A stretch of 12,945 nt of DNA from JBQCEE01 sp051960575. GTDB taxonomy: Bacteria > Actinomycetota > Actinomycetes > Mycobacteriales > Jatrophihabitantaceae. The first letter of the stretch is position 1; each line of letters begins with the position of its first letter. The translations under genes were made by a program, and so were the position numbers. Positions 1 through 7,855 of this stretch are shown here, piece by piece. The stretch spans positions 1 to 12,945 of the forward strand of contig NZ_JBQCEE010000318.1 in NCBI RefSeq assembly GCF_051960575.1, given 5' to 3'. The notes below the pieces were generated by a model, which was not told the DNA's origin, ran no database searches, and worked only from the letters and a program-made list of their open reading frames with translations.

Positions 1-2
1 GC

Positions 3-407
3 CGGGGGGGGGGCCCGGGCGGGGGGGGGGCTGGCGGGGCCGGCGGGCCGGGCGGCCTCGGTGGGGCGAGAACCGCCGACCGCGCGCTGGCGACGGCCCT
101 GCGCAGCGCCGGCACGACGTGGTCGGCCGCCACGACGAGCGACAACGAGGCGGCGTCGCTCGAGCTTGCGTCCGGCACGTCGGTCATGGCGCTCGGCGGC
201 TACAACGGCACGGATCCGGCGATCAGCCTGGCCGACTTCCAGGCGCTCGTCGCAGCGAAGCGGGTGCACTACTACGTGCTGAACAGCAGCGGCTTCATCG
301 GCTCGACCTCGGCGAGCACGTCGACGGCCTACGCCATCCAGCAGTGGGTCACGGCGCACTTCACCGCGACCACCATCGGCGGCACGACCGTCTACGACCT
401 CACCTGA
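3..407 (+). CDS. ArnT/GT39-like membrane glycosyltransferase, C-terminal fragment (5' end outside window)
   Basis: The frame is open from the window edge to the TGA at 405-407, so this is the 3' end of a longer gene; the internal ATG at 186 is not the start. The visible part begins with a very Gly-rich stretch (positions 3-65), then a globular tail containing TWSAATT, LASGTSVMALGGYNGTDP, HYYVLNSSGF and a YDLT terminus. A Gly-rich linker followed by a conserved VMAxGGxNGTDP and HYxV region is, from memory, typical of the extracytoplasmic C-terminus of actinobacterial ArnT/GT39-like polyprenyl-phosphate-sugar glycosyltransferases, which modify the cell envelope. Neither the catalytic membrane domain nor the substrate can be seen, so the sugar and acceptor are unknown. 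The gene converges on ccsB. The long G runs at the very start raise some doubt about base accuracy there. Confidence 0.72.
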   Translation, partial: RGGGPGGGGAGGAGGPGGLGGARTADRALATALRSAGTTWSAATTSDNEAASLELASGTSVMALGGYNGTDPAISLADFQALVAAKRVHYYVLNSSGFIGSTSASTSTAYAIQQWVTAHFTATTIGGTTVYDLT

Positions 408-457
408 TCACCCGGCCGCGCCGGTCAGCGGCGGCTCGAACGGGTGTCGATCACGGG
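407..457. terminator. possible bidirectional terminator between convergent genes
   Basis: This 50-nt gap between the glycosyltransferase stop and the ccsB stop contains a GCCGC (415-419) / GCGGC (428-432) stem with an 8-nt loop. Weaker outer pairing joins TGATC/ACCCG to CGGGT/GATCA (405-414 with 441-453, 3-nt bulge). There is no T tract, which is common for terminators in GC-rich actinobacteria. Function is inferred from position and pairing only. Confidence 0.35.
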
Positions 458-1450
458 TCAGGACAGGCCGGCGTACGAGTGCAGGCCCGAGACCACGATG
501 TTGACGACGAGGAAGTTGAAGGTGATGGAGAAGAACCCGAGCAGGTTCACGTAGGCCGCCTTGTTGCCCTTCCACCCGGCCGTGGCGCGGGCGTGCAGGT
601 AGCCGGCGTAGACGACCCAGACGATGAAGGCCCAGGTCTCCTTGGGGTCCCAGCCCCAGTAGCGACCCCAGGCGGCCTCGGCCCAGATCGCGCCGCAGAT
701 GATGGCGACCGTGTAGAGCGGGAAGGAGAACGCGACGACCCGGTAGGCGGCCTTGTCGAGGGCGGTCGCGGCGGGCAGCCGCTCGGCGAGGCGGGCGAGG
801 GTGCCCGTGCCCGGCTTCTTGTCGTGGCGGGCCTTGATCAGATACAGCACGGTGAGCACGGCCGAGGTCATGAGCGCGCCCTCGCTCACGGCGGCGAGCG
901 TCACGTGGATGGCCAGCCAGTACGACCGCAGGGCGGGCACCAGCGGGGCGGCCTGCGAGTACCAGACCGTGCCCGCCAGGAACATCAGCACGATCGCCGG
1001 CAGCAGGATGAAGCCGCCGAGGCGGCGGATGCCGGGGGCCTTCCACACGACGCCGAGGAAGGCGATCACGCCGACCAGGCCGGCGACGTTGGCGAACTCG
1101 TACATGTTCGACCACGGCACGGCGTCGACGGCGATGCCACGCACCGCGATCGAGGCGGCGTGCACGATCGCGCCGATGACGACGACCGCGACCGAGAAGC
1201 GGCCGATGCGGTCGCCGAACGACCCGCGCTCGGACGACACCGGTGCGGCAGGTGCCACCGGCTCGCTCACCGGCGGGCCACCGGCGCCGACCAGTTCGCG
1301 CGCGCGCACCGTCCTCGACCCGGCGCGCAGCTCGCGGCGTCCGAAGGAGTACTCGGCGGTGAACCCGACCGCGGCGAGCGCGTACACGGCGATCGCCGTC
1401 GTGAACAGCGTGTCGGACAGGTGGGCCATCGACCCGTTGATGCCGGACAA
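458..1450 (-). CDS. ccsB: CcsB/CcsA-type cytochrome c synthetase subunit (heme transport and ligation)
   Basis: This is the polytopic heme-handling subunit of System II cytochrome c biogenesis, working with ResB to export heme and attach it to CXXCH cytochromes outside the membrane. The 330-residue product carries the tryptophan-rich WWD signature (WGRYWGWDPKETW, about residues 261-273) and likely heme-ligand histidines H97, H182 and H324, all in or beside hydrophobic segments. An N-terminal membrane segment (about 12-33) is followed by a charged, Pro/Ala-rich loop (about 38-85) before the conserved core. I chose the TTG at 1448-1450 because GAGGAG lies 5 nt upstream. An ATG at 1429 is possible, and the ATG at 1501 gives an unlikely Gly/Arg-rich extension. 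It is the last gene of the tlpA-ccdA-resB-ccsB cluster, 75 nt after resB. Family assignment is very secure; the exact start is less so. Confidence 0.93.
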   Translation of the reverse strand: MSGINGSMAHLSDTLFTTAIAVYALAAVGFTAEYSFGRRELRAGSRTVRARELVGAGGPPVSEPVAPAAPVSSERGSFGDRIGRFSVAVVVIGAIVHAASIAVRGIAVDAVPWSNMYEFANVAGLVGVIAFLGVVWKAPGIRRLGGFILLPAIVLMFLAGTVWYSQAAPLVPALRSYWLAIHVTLAAVSEGALMTSAVLTVLYLIKARHDKKPGTGTLARLAERLPAATALDKAAYRVVAFSFPLYTVAIICGAIWAEAAWGRYWGWDPKETWAFIVWVVYAGYLHARATAGWKGNKAAYVNLLGFFSITFNFLVVNIVVSGLHSYAGLS

Positions 1451-1455
1451 CTCAG

Positions 1456-1461
1456 CTCCTC
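1456..1461 (-). promoter_or_regulatory. ribosome-binding site deciding the TTG start of ccsB
   Basis: GAGGAG on the minus strand, 5 nt before the TTG at 1448-1450. It is the only strong Shine-Dalgarno match near the possible ccsB starts and so favours the rare TTG codon over the ATG candidates at 1429 and 1501. Confidence 0.6.
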
Positions 1462-1525
1462 GTTCCCCGTCGGTGCCCGCGTGCCCGCGGCGCCCCGTCA
1501 TGCATCACTTCGTGCCCGGACGCCC

Positions 1526-3066
<1,541 letters not shown>

Positions 3067-3070
<4 letters not shown>

Positions 3071-3825
3071 ATGGAGACCCCCGCACTGTCGCCGACGTTC
3101 GCCCGCAGCTCGTTCATCCAGTGGTCCCACTGCCCGGTCACGAGCAGCACCCCGATGAGCACGAGCAGCACACCGCCGACCCGCGACACCGCGCCCATGT
3201 GCCGGCGCAGGAAGGCCAGGGCGCTCGACATCCAGCCGAACCCGAGCGCGACGAGCAGGAAGGGGATGCCGAGGCCGTGGCAGTAGCAGGCGGTGAGGAA
3301 GGCGCCCCGCCCGAGCGTCCCCTGCGTGTAGGACAGCGAGTAGACCGCCCCGAACGTCGGGGTCAGGCACGGCGACCACGCCAGCCCGAACGCTGCTCCG
3401 AGCAGCGGCGCGCCGAGCAGGCCCGCCGCGGGCACTTTGTGCACCTTGAACTCGCGCTGCGCCGCGCTGATGAAGCCCAGGAACACCAGCCCCATCAGGA
3501 TCGTGACGACGCCGAGCACGCGCTCGATCGTGGTGCGGTGCGAGTTGATCGACTCGCCCAGCGCCCCGAACAGCGCGCCCTGCGCGACGAAGATGACCGA
3601 GAAGCCGAGCACGAACAGTGCGGCGCCGGCGACCATCCGCTTCTGCGAGGGCCGCTGCCCCGCCCCCGAGAGCCCCGCGACGTAGGACAGGTAGCCCGGC
3701 ACGAGCGGCAGCACGCACGGCGACAGGAAGCCGACCACGCCCACCAGCGCCGCGACGCCGGCGGCCGCGAGCAGCGGGCCGCTGGTCACCGTGTCGCCGA
3801 GCGAGGACGCGAGCAGCACCGTCAC
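3067..3825 (-). CDS. ccdA: CcdA-type thiol-disulfide electron carrier (cytochrome c biogenesis)
   Basis: CcdA carries electrons from cytoplasmic thioredoxin across the membrane to a ResA-like thioredoxin outside, keeping apocytochrome cysteines reduced for heme attachment. The 252-residue protein is mostly hydrophobic, with about six membrane segments. The two expected redox cysteines are present: C37 in GFLSPCVLPLVPGYLSY and C153 in LAWSPCLTPTFGAVY, each in the SPC-x-x-P setting of this family. The start is a GTG (3823-3825) overlapping the stop of the upstream thioredoxin-like gene as GTGA. The 3' end overlaps the resB ATG. These overlaps indicate a translationally coupled operon of electron donor, transporter and heme-ligation proteins. 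The N-terminus has about 16 residues ahead of the first membrane segment, so a slightly later start cannot be excluded. Confidence 0.93.
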
Positions 3826-4400
3826 TGCTCCTGCGCGAGGCGGTCGAGCACGGGCTGCAGGTCACCGGCGGTGAGCTTCTGCGCGTAGACCGCGGCGACC
3901 CGGTGCTGCTTGTCGAGCACCATCGTGACGGGCAGGCCCCCGGTCGGCAGGTGCCCCAGCTCGAGCGCCGTGCGTCCCGGCTCGTCGTACAGGATCGGGT
4001 AGGTGATCTTGAAGTCATGCACGAAGGACTGCGCCGAGCTCTTGTCGTCCTTGATGTCGATGCCGACAAAGGTGATGCCCTTGTCGCGGTTCTGCCGGTA
4101 CATCAGGTCGTACTGCGGCGACTCGACCTGGCACGGTCCGCACCACGACGCCCAGAAGTTGAGGACGACGACCTTGCCCGCGGCCTCCGACAGCTGGTAC
4201 GTCCCGCCGTCGAGCAGCGTGCCGCTGATGTCCGCGGCCTTCTTGCGCGAGCCCTCGGGGATCGTCTTCCCGACGGGGTTCAGCGTCACGAACCGGAAGT
4301 CGCCGCCGGCCGTCTGGTCGACAGCGTTCGACCCCGTGCAGGCCGTCAGCGACAGGACGGCGCACAGCACGGTCAGTAGGCACGCGCGCACGGCTTTCAT
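3822..4400 (-). CDS. TlpA/ResA-like thioredoxin-fold lipoprotein
   Basis: An extracytoplasmic thiol-disulfide oxidoreductase, predicted to take electrons from CcdA and reduce the apocytochrome c CXXCH motif. The 192-residue product starts with a lipoprotein signal (basic MKAVR, hydrophobic core, lipobox LTAC with C21). The thioredoxin fold has the active site WCGPC (C87, C90) in VVVLNFWASWCGPC and a cis-proline region at GLPVTMVLD (P157). It belongs to the AhpC/TSA-Redoxin branch that contains ResA and TlpA. The ATG at 4398-4400 sits only 2 nt after a GGAGG, closer than usual; a GTG three codons later would give a more normal spacing and still leave a signal peptide. First gene of the ccdA-resB-ccsB cluster. 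ResA function is inferred from context; a more general TlpA role is possible. Confidence 0.9.
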   Translation of the reverse strand: MKAVRACLLTVLCAVLSLTACTGSNAVDQTAGGDFRFVTLNPVGKTIPEGSRKKAADISGTLLDGGTYQLSEAAGKVVVLNFWASWCGPCQVESPQYDLMYRQNRDKGITFVGIDIKDDKSSAQSFVHDFKITYPILYDEPGRTALELGHLPTGGLPVTMVLDKQHRVAAVYAQKLTAGDLQPVLDRLAQEQ

Positions 4401-4407
4401 CCCCTCC
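4401..4407 (-). promoter_or_regulatory. ribosome-binding site of the tlpA/resA-like gene
   Basis: GGAGGGG on the minus strand directly abuts the ATG at 4400. It is either an unusually close Shine-Dalgarno sequence for that ATG or a well-spaced one (11 nt) for the in-frame GTG three codons downstream. Confidence 0.5.
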
Positions 4408-4474
4408 AGTGTGCTGGACGACGGAGCCGTGCGCCTGTGACCCTCAGCCCTCGTTACCTACTGCACGGGTTCGG

Positions 4475-4490
4475 CGCCGGGCGGCCGGCG
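4475..4490 (-). terminator. possible hairpin terminator after the histidine phosphatase gene
   Basis: A perfect 6-bp stem (CGCCGG 4475-4480 with CCGGCG 4485-4490) and 4-nt loop lie 11 nt past the phosphatase stop, in the 101-nt gap before the thioredoxin-like gene. No T tract follows. If it terminates, the cytochrome c cluster needs its own promoter in 4408-4474; I see no convincing -35/-10 pair there. Confidence 0.35.
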
Positions 4491-4501
4491 GCCCGTCGCG
4501 G

Positions 4502-5140
4502 TCAGGCGCCGGTGCCGTGCCCGGACGGCAGCACCGCGGCCGGTTCGACGTAGTGCACCTCGGTGACGCGGTCGCCGTCGAGCACGAGCGAGGTCACCGA
4601 GGCCAGCGCGCACCGGCGGCGCCGCGGGTCGTGGAACAGGTGCTGCCCGAGCGCCGCCCGCGCGGCCATGACGATCGGCAGCTGGTGGCTGACGCACACC
4701 GCGTCGCCGTGCGGGGTGGCGGCGGCCGCGGCCCGCACGGCGGCGAGCATGCGGTCGGCGATCTCCTGATACGGCTCGCCCCACGAGGGCCGGAACGGGT
4801 TGCGGTAGTTCACCCACATCCGCGGGTCGCGGAACAGGTTCTTGCCCCCCGCCACCTGGCGTCCCTCGAGGTTGTTGGCGGCCTCGACGAGCCGGTCATC
4901 GGTCGTGATCGGCAGCCCGGTCACCTCGGCGAGCGGGACGGCAGTCTCCTGGGCGCGCTGCAGCGGGGACGCGACCAGCAGGCCGACATCCTTACCGGTG
5001 AACCACTGCGCCGCGAGCTTCGCCTGCTCGACGCCGAGGTCGCTGAGCCGGAAGCCGGGCAGCCGGCCGTAGAGCACGCCGTCGGGGTTGAAGACCTCGC
5101 CGTGGCGCAGCAGATGGACCGTCGTCGTCACGGCGCCCAT
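4502..5140 (-). CDS. histidine phosphatase family protein (phosphoglycerate mutase-like)
   Basis: A member of the histidine phosphatase superfamily, cytoplasmic, using a phospho-histidine intermediate. From the ATG at 5138-5140 the product has 212 residues: the LLRHGE motif puts the catalytic histidine at H13, the SPLQRAQET segment (about 58-66) gives the phosphate-pocket arginine, E86 lies in the usual acid region, and the second histidine is H152 in CVSHQLP. The substrate cannot be read from the sequence; these proteins are often annotated phosphoglycerate mutase but many are general phosphatases. Start alternatives are a GTG at 5152 and a GTG at 5131, the latter giving the compact N-terminus usual for the family; no clear ribosome-binding site decides. 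The gene sits between hemL and the cytochrome c cluster in the same direction, as in mycobacteria. A long hairpin lies 15 nt upstream of the ATG. Confidence 0.88.
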   Translation of the reverse strand: MGAVTTTVHLLRHGEVFNPDGVLYGRLPGFRLSDLGVEQAKLAAQWFTGKDVGLLVASPLQRAQETAVPLAEVTGLPITTDDRLVEAANNLEGRQVAGGKNLFRDPRMWVNYRNPFRPSWGEPYQEIADRMLAAVRAAAAATPHGDAVCVSHQLPIVMAARAALGQHLFHDPRRRRCALASVTSLVLDGDRVTEVHYVEPAAVLPSGHGTGA

Positions 5141-5154
5141 CGTCCCAGACACCT

Positions 5155-5212
5155 CGAACCCCCCGGTGTGGCCCGTTTCCGGGGCGGGGAATGGGCCACA
5201 CCAGGGGGTTCG
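5155..5212. repeat. long imperfect palindrome, copy 1 (intergenic hairpin)
   Basis: Left arm CGAACCCCCCGGTGTGGCCC (5155-5174) and right arm GGGCCACACCAGGGGGTTCG (5193-5212) are reverse complements except at one position (C5164 opposite A5203). The 18-nt centre pairs further as RNA (including G-U), leaving a GGGGCG loop, so the whole can form a stem of about 26 bp. It lies in the divergent gap between the histidine phosphatase and the isomerase-family gene. A related palindrome is at 6059-6106. It could be a REP-like repeat, a regulatory hairpin, or the edge of an inserted segment. Confidence 0.85.
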
Positions 5213-5259
5213 TGATCGGGGCGGGGATGTTGTCGGTGGTCGGTCGTAGCCTCCGCGCC

Positions 5260-6048
5260 GTGGATCACCTCGCCGCCGTCGTCACCGAGTCCGACCGCTT
5301 CCGCGCCGCGCTGCGCGCCGTCGACCCCGCCGCGCGGGTGCCGTCGTGTCCGGACTGGACGGCCGCCGACCTGCTCTGGCACCTGATCGAGGTGCAGTCG
5401 TTCTGGGCGCGGGTCGTCGCCCGGCGGCTGCAGGCGCCCGACGAGGCGGACGCGGCCCGCCCGGCGCGCCCGGACGACTGGGCCGAGCTGCTCGCGCTGT
5501 CCGGCCGGGCGACCGCCGAGCTGGTCGACGCGCTGCGCAGCACGCCGCCGGACACCCCGATCTGGACGTGGGCCGCCGACGGCACCGTCGCCTTCCCGCG
5601 CCGCTTCCAGGCGCACGAGGCGATGGTGCACCGACTGGACGCCGAGTGGATCACCGATCAGGTGAGCCCGGTCGATCCCGCACTGGCCGCCGACGGCATC
5701 ACGGTGCTGCTGACGCACGTGCTCGGCGAGGTGCCGCCGTGGGCCGGGCAGGTGGACGACCCCGGGCTCGTGTGCGTCCGCGCCACCGACACCGGCGACG
5801 CCTGGTGGGTGCGCACCGGCCGATGGGGTGGCACCAGCCCCGACACGAGCCGCACCTATGCGGGTGAGCCGTTCGCGCGGCTCGCCGACGCGCCGGCCAC
5901 GGGCGGCGCGGACGTCGAGGTGCGCGGGCGGGCCGAGGAGCTCGCGGTCTGGCTCTGGGGGCGGCGCGGCCTCGGGTCGCTCACCGTCAAGGGCGACGAC
6001 GCCGCGCTGGCGACGCTCGTCGCCGCGGCCGCGCGCGGCGTCGGATGA
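5260..6048 (+). CDS. mycothiol-dependent maleylpyruvate isomerase family protein (DinB-like fold)
   Basis: Resembles the TIGR03083 family, whose characterised member uses mycothiol to isomerise maleylpyruvate in gentisate breakdown; most members have no known substrate. From the GTG at 5260 the product is 262 residues. The N-terminal four-helix region starts VDHLAAVVTESDRF, contains VPSCPDWTAADLLWHL, and shows the metal-binding set H41, E120 and H124 (last two in AHEAMVHRLDAEW). A smaller C-terminal domain (about 150-262) ends with a sterol-carrier-like stretch (ELAVWLWGRRG). I prefer the GTG because it matches family N-termini; a TAGCCT at 5247-5252 would suit a leaderless transcript starting there. 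The ATG at 5227 adds 11 residues, and the ATG at 5191 lies inside the hairpin. The gene opposes both neighbours and is bracketed by two related palindromes, suggesting insertion into a conserved gene order. Real substrate unknown. Confidence 0.85.
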   Translation: MDHLAAVVTESDRFRAALRAVDPAARVPSCPDWTAADLLWHLIEVQSFWARVVARRLQAPDEADAARPARPDDWAELLALSGRATAELVDALRSTPPDTPIWTWAADGTVAFPRRFQAHEAMVHRLDAEWITDQVSPVDPALAADGITVLLTHVLGEVPPWAGQVDDPGLVCVRATDTGDAWWVRTGRWGGTSPDTSRTYAGEPFARLADAPATGGADVEVRGRAEELAVWLWGRRGLGSLTVKGDDAALATLVAAAARGVG

Positions 6049-6058
6049 CCCCGCCGGA

Positions 6059-6106
6059 CCCCTGGTGCGGCCCACGTCCGAGGCGGCAGATGGGCCGCAC
6101 CGGGGG
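6059..6106. repeat. long imperfect palindrome, copy 2 (intergenic hairpin)
   Basis: Arms 6059-6073 and 6092-6106 pair over 15 bp with one T-G position, plus A6074-T6091, around an 18-nt centre. The inner arm GGTGCGGCCC differs from copy 1 (GGTGTGGCCC) at one base, and the opposite strand carries the matching change (C6068-G6097 here, T5169-A5198 in copy 1). The 18-nt centres agree at 11 positions in the same orientation. It lies between the convergent stops of the isomerase-family gene and hemL, so it could also serve as a bidirectional terminator. Confidence 0.82.
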
Positions 6107-6119
6107 CTACGTGCGCGGG

Positions 6120-7445
6120 TCAGGCCATCGACGGCGCCACCGGCGCGTCCGGCTCCGCCGCCGCGGCGGCCCGGGCTGCGACGGGCAGGGCGTCGGCGAT
6201 GCGACCGATGGCCTCGTCGTCGAGCGCGGCGTTGACGAACCAGGCCTCGAACGCCGACGGCGGCAGATAGACGCCGGCGTCGAGCATCGCGTGGAAGAAG
6301 GGGCGGTAGCGGAACGTCTCGGCCGCCTGCGCGCCGGCGAAGTCGGTGACCGGGTCGGCGGTGAAGAAGATCGAGAACATCGATCCGGCGTACTGCAGCC
6401 GATGCGCTACGCCCGCCTCGGTCAGCGCGTCGCTCGCCAGCTTGCCGATCGTCTCGGCGTGGCGGTCGAGCGCCGCGTAGGTCTCGGCGTCGGCGGTGCG
6501 CAGCGTCGCGAGCCCGGCGGCGACGGCGACCGGGTTCCCCGACAGCGTGCCGGCCTGGTAGACCGGGCCGGCCGGTGCGAGCCGCGCCATGACGTCCGCG
6601 CGGCCACCGAAGGCGGCGGCCGGCAGCCCGCCCGACATGACCTTGCCGTAGGTGAAGAGGTCGGCGTCGACCGGGTCGAGGCCGTACCAACCGGCGCGCG
6701 TCACGCGGAAGCCGGTCATCACCTCGTCCATGATCAGCAGCGCGCCGTGCTCGCGGGTGATCTCGCGCAGGCCGGCGTTGAACCCCTCGTGCGGCGGCAC
6801 CGCGCCCATGTTGCCCGCAGCCGCCTCGGTGATGACGCACGCGATCTGGTCGCCGTACTCGGCGAAGCAGGCGCGCACGGCATCCAGATCGTTGTAGGGC
6901 AGCACGATGGTCTCGGCAGTCTGGGCACCGGTGACGCCGGGGGTGTCCGGCAGGCCGAGCGTCACGACGCCCGAGCCGGCGGCGGCCAGCAGCGCGTCGA
7001 CGTGGCCGTGGTAGCAACCGGCGAACTTGATGACCCGCTGGCGCCCGGTGAAGCCGCGGGCGAGCCGGATCGCCGACATCGTCGCCTCGGTCCCCGAGTT
7101 GACCAGCCGCACCTGCTGCACCGGCGCGATGCGTCCGATGATCTCCTCGGCCAGCTCGACCTCGCGCTCCGTCGGCGTGCCGAACGACAGGCCGGACGCC
7201 GCGGCCTCCTGCACAGCGGACACGACGGCCGGGTGGGCATGGCCGAGGATCATCGGCCCCCACGACGAGACGAGGTCGACGTACTGCACGCCGTCGGCGT
7301 CGACGAGGTAGGGCCCGCGCCCGCTCACCATGAACCGCGGTGTGCCACCGACCGCCCGGAACGCCCGCACCGGCGAGTTCACACCGCCCGGGATGACGGC
7401 CTGGGCACGGCGGAACAGCTCGGCGGAGATCGGCGCATCGGACAT
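6120..7445 (-). CDS. hemL: glutamate-1-semialdehyde 2,1-aminomutase
   Basis: Converts glutamate-1-semialdehyde to 5-aminolevulinate, the last step of the C5 route to heme, in the cytoplasm with PLP. The 441-residue length matches the family. Motifs in order: IPGGVNSPVRAF (18-29), the SSWGPMILGHAHP region (60-72), LVNSGTEATMSAIRLAR (114-130) for phosphate and substrate binding, CYHGHVD (144-150), EAAAGNMGAVPP (207-218), MDEVMTGFR (239-247) with the PLP-pairing aspartate D240, and the Schiff-base lysine K268 in FTYGKVMSGGLP. The extreme C-terminus is Ala/Pro-rich. The ATG at 7443-7445 gives the usual N-terminus (ISAELFRRAQAVIPGG); no Shine-Dalgarno is obvious, so the transcript may be leaderless. 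It is divergent from the YciI gene and convergent with the isomerase-family gene. Confidence 0.97.
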   Translation of the reverse strand: MSDAPISAELFRRAQAVIPGGVNSPVRAFRAVGGTPRFMVSGRGPYLVDADGVQYVDLVSSWGPMILGHAHPAVVSAVQEAAASGLSFGTPTEREVELAEEIIGRIAPVQQVRLVNSGTEATMSAIRLARGFTGRQRVIKFAGCYHGHVDALLAAAGSGVVTLGLPDTPGVTGAQTAETIVLPYNDLDAVRACFAEYGDQIACVITEAAAGNMGAVPPHEGFNAGLREITREHGALLIMDEVMTGFRVTRAGWYGLDPVDADLFTYGKVMSGGLPAAAFGGRADVMARLAPAGPVYQAGTLSGNPVAVAAGLATLRTADAETYAALDRHAETIGKLASDALTEAGVAHRLQYAGSMFSIFFTADPVTDFAGAQAAETFRYRPFFHAMLDAGVYLPPSAFEAWFVNAALDDEAIGRIADALPVAARAAAAAEPDAPVAPSMA

Positions 7446-7518
7446 GGAACCAGTCTGGCAGGGTGGGCACCGCGGCCGCCGCCGTCACCGACGCCATCAC
7501 ACTGCTCCGACCCAGCAC

Positions 7519-7543
7519 ACCGGCCGTGCCCGGCACGACCGGT
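7519..7543. promoter_or_regulatory. palindrome upstream of the YciI gene (possible operator or 5' UTR hairpin)
   Basis: Arms 7519-7529 (ACCGGCCGTGC) and 7533-7543 (GCACGACCGGT) are reverse complements at 10 of 11 positions (C7524 opposite A7538), separated by CCG. It ends 4 nt before the GAGGAGG ribosome-binding site and lies in the 116-nt divergent gap with hemL. Size and symmetry suit a dimeric repressor site, or an RNA hairpin controlling access to the ribosome-binding site. No regulator gene is nearby. Confidence 0.4.
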
Positions 7544-7547
7544 CACC

Positions 7548-7554
7548 GAGGAGG
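7548..7554 (+). promoter_or_regulatory. ribosome-binding site of the YciI-like gene
   Basis: GAGGAGG, 7 nt before the ATG at 7562. It fixes this start rather than the longer frame that is open upstream. Confidence 0.8.
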
Positions 7555-7561
7555 CATCACC

Positions 7562-7855
7562 ATGACGTCCTGGTTCGCCCTGCTGCACACACCCGGCGCC
7601 GCCGTCCCCGACGGCGAGAGCGTCTTCGACCAGCCCGGCATCGCCGAGCACTTCGCGTTCCTCAAGCGCCGCGTCGACGCCGGCCAGCTCATCGCCGCCG
7701 GGCCGATCGACGACGGCTCGGGCGACGGCATCACCGTCATCGAGGTCGACGACCTCGAGGAGGCGACCCGCCTCGCAACCGAGGACGACCGCGCCGTCGC
7801 GTCCGGGCTGCTCGACGTCACGGTGCGCCCGTGGCGTGTGGTCATGGCCCGATGA
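7562..7855 (+). CDS. YciI family protein
   Basis: A 97-residue cytoplasmic protein with the dimeric alpha/beta (ferredoxin-like) fold of the YciI/YCII-related family. The conserved histidine (H30 in EHFAFLKRRVDAGQLIAAGP) and a later aspartate (D75 or D76 in TEDDRAVASGLL) are placed as in the family and are thought to form its active site. No substrate is known for most members; a few act as dehydrochlorinases or isomerases on small aromatic or muconolactone-type compounds, so a specific reaction should not be assigned. The ATG has a strong Shine-Dalgarno at good spacing. Its stop overlaps the next start as ATGA, so it is probably co-translated with the following lipoprotein gene. A palindrome upstream may regulate both. 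Confidence 0.88.
   Translation: MTSWFALLHTPGAAVPDGESVFDQPGIAEHFAFLKRRVDAGQLIAAGPIDDGSGDGITVIEVDDLEEATRLATEDDRAVASGLLDVTVRPWRVVMAR

Noticed and set aside
4408..4474. promoter for the cytochrome c cluster in the gap after the phosphatase
   Set aside because: A TAGGTA-like sequence is present on the minus strand but no matching -35 at proper spacing, so it is not reported as a promoter.
5191..5259. ATG at 5191 (and 5227) as start of the isomerase-family gene
   Set aside because: The ATG at 5191 lies inside the hairpin and adds residues unlike the family N-terminus; the GTG at 5260 gives the expected beginning. The ATG at 5227 is kept only as a weaker alternative.
5128..7536. 802-codon minus-strand open frame across hemL and the isomerase-family gene
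   Set aside because: Arg/Pro/Gly-rich shadow frame; the real minus-strand gene here is hemL in another frame.
6045..7565. 506-codon plus-strand frame opposite hemL
   Set aside because: Low-complexity shadow composition and no domain; hemL motifs on the other strand are unambiguous.
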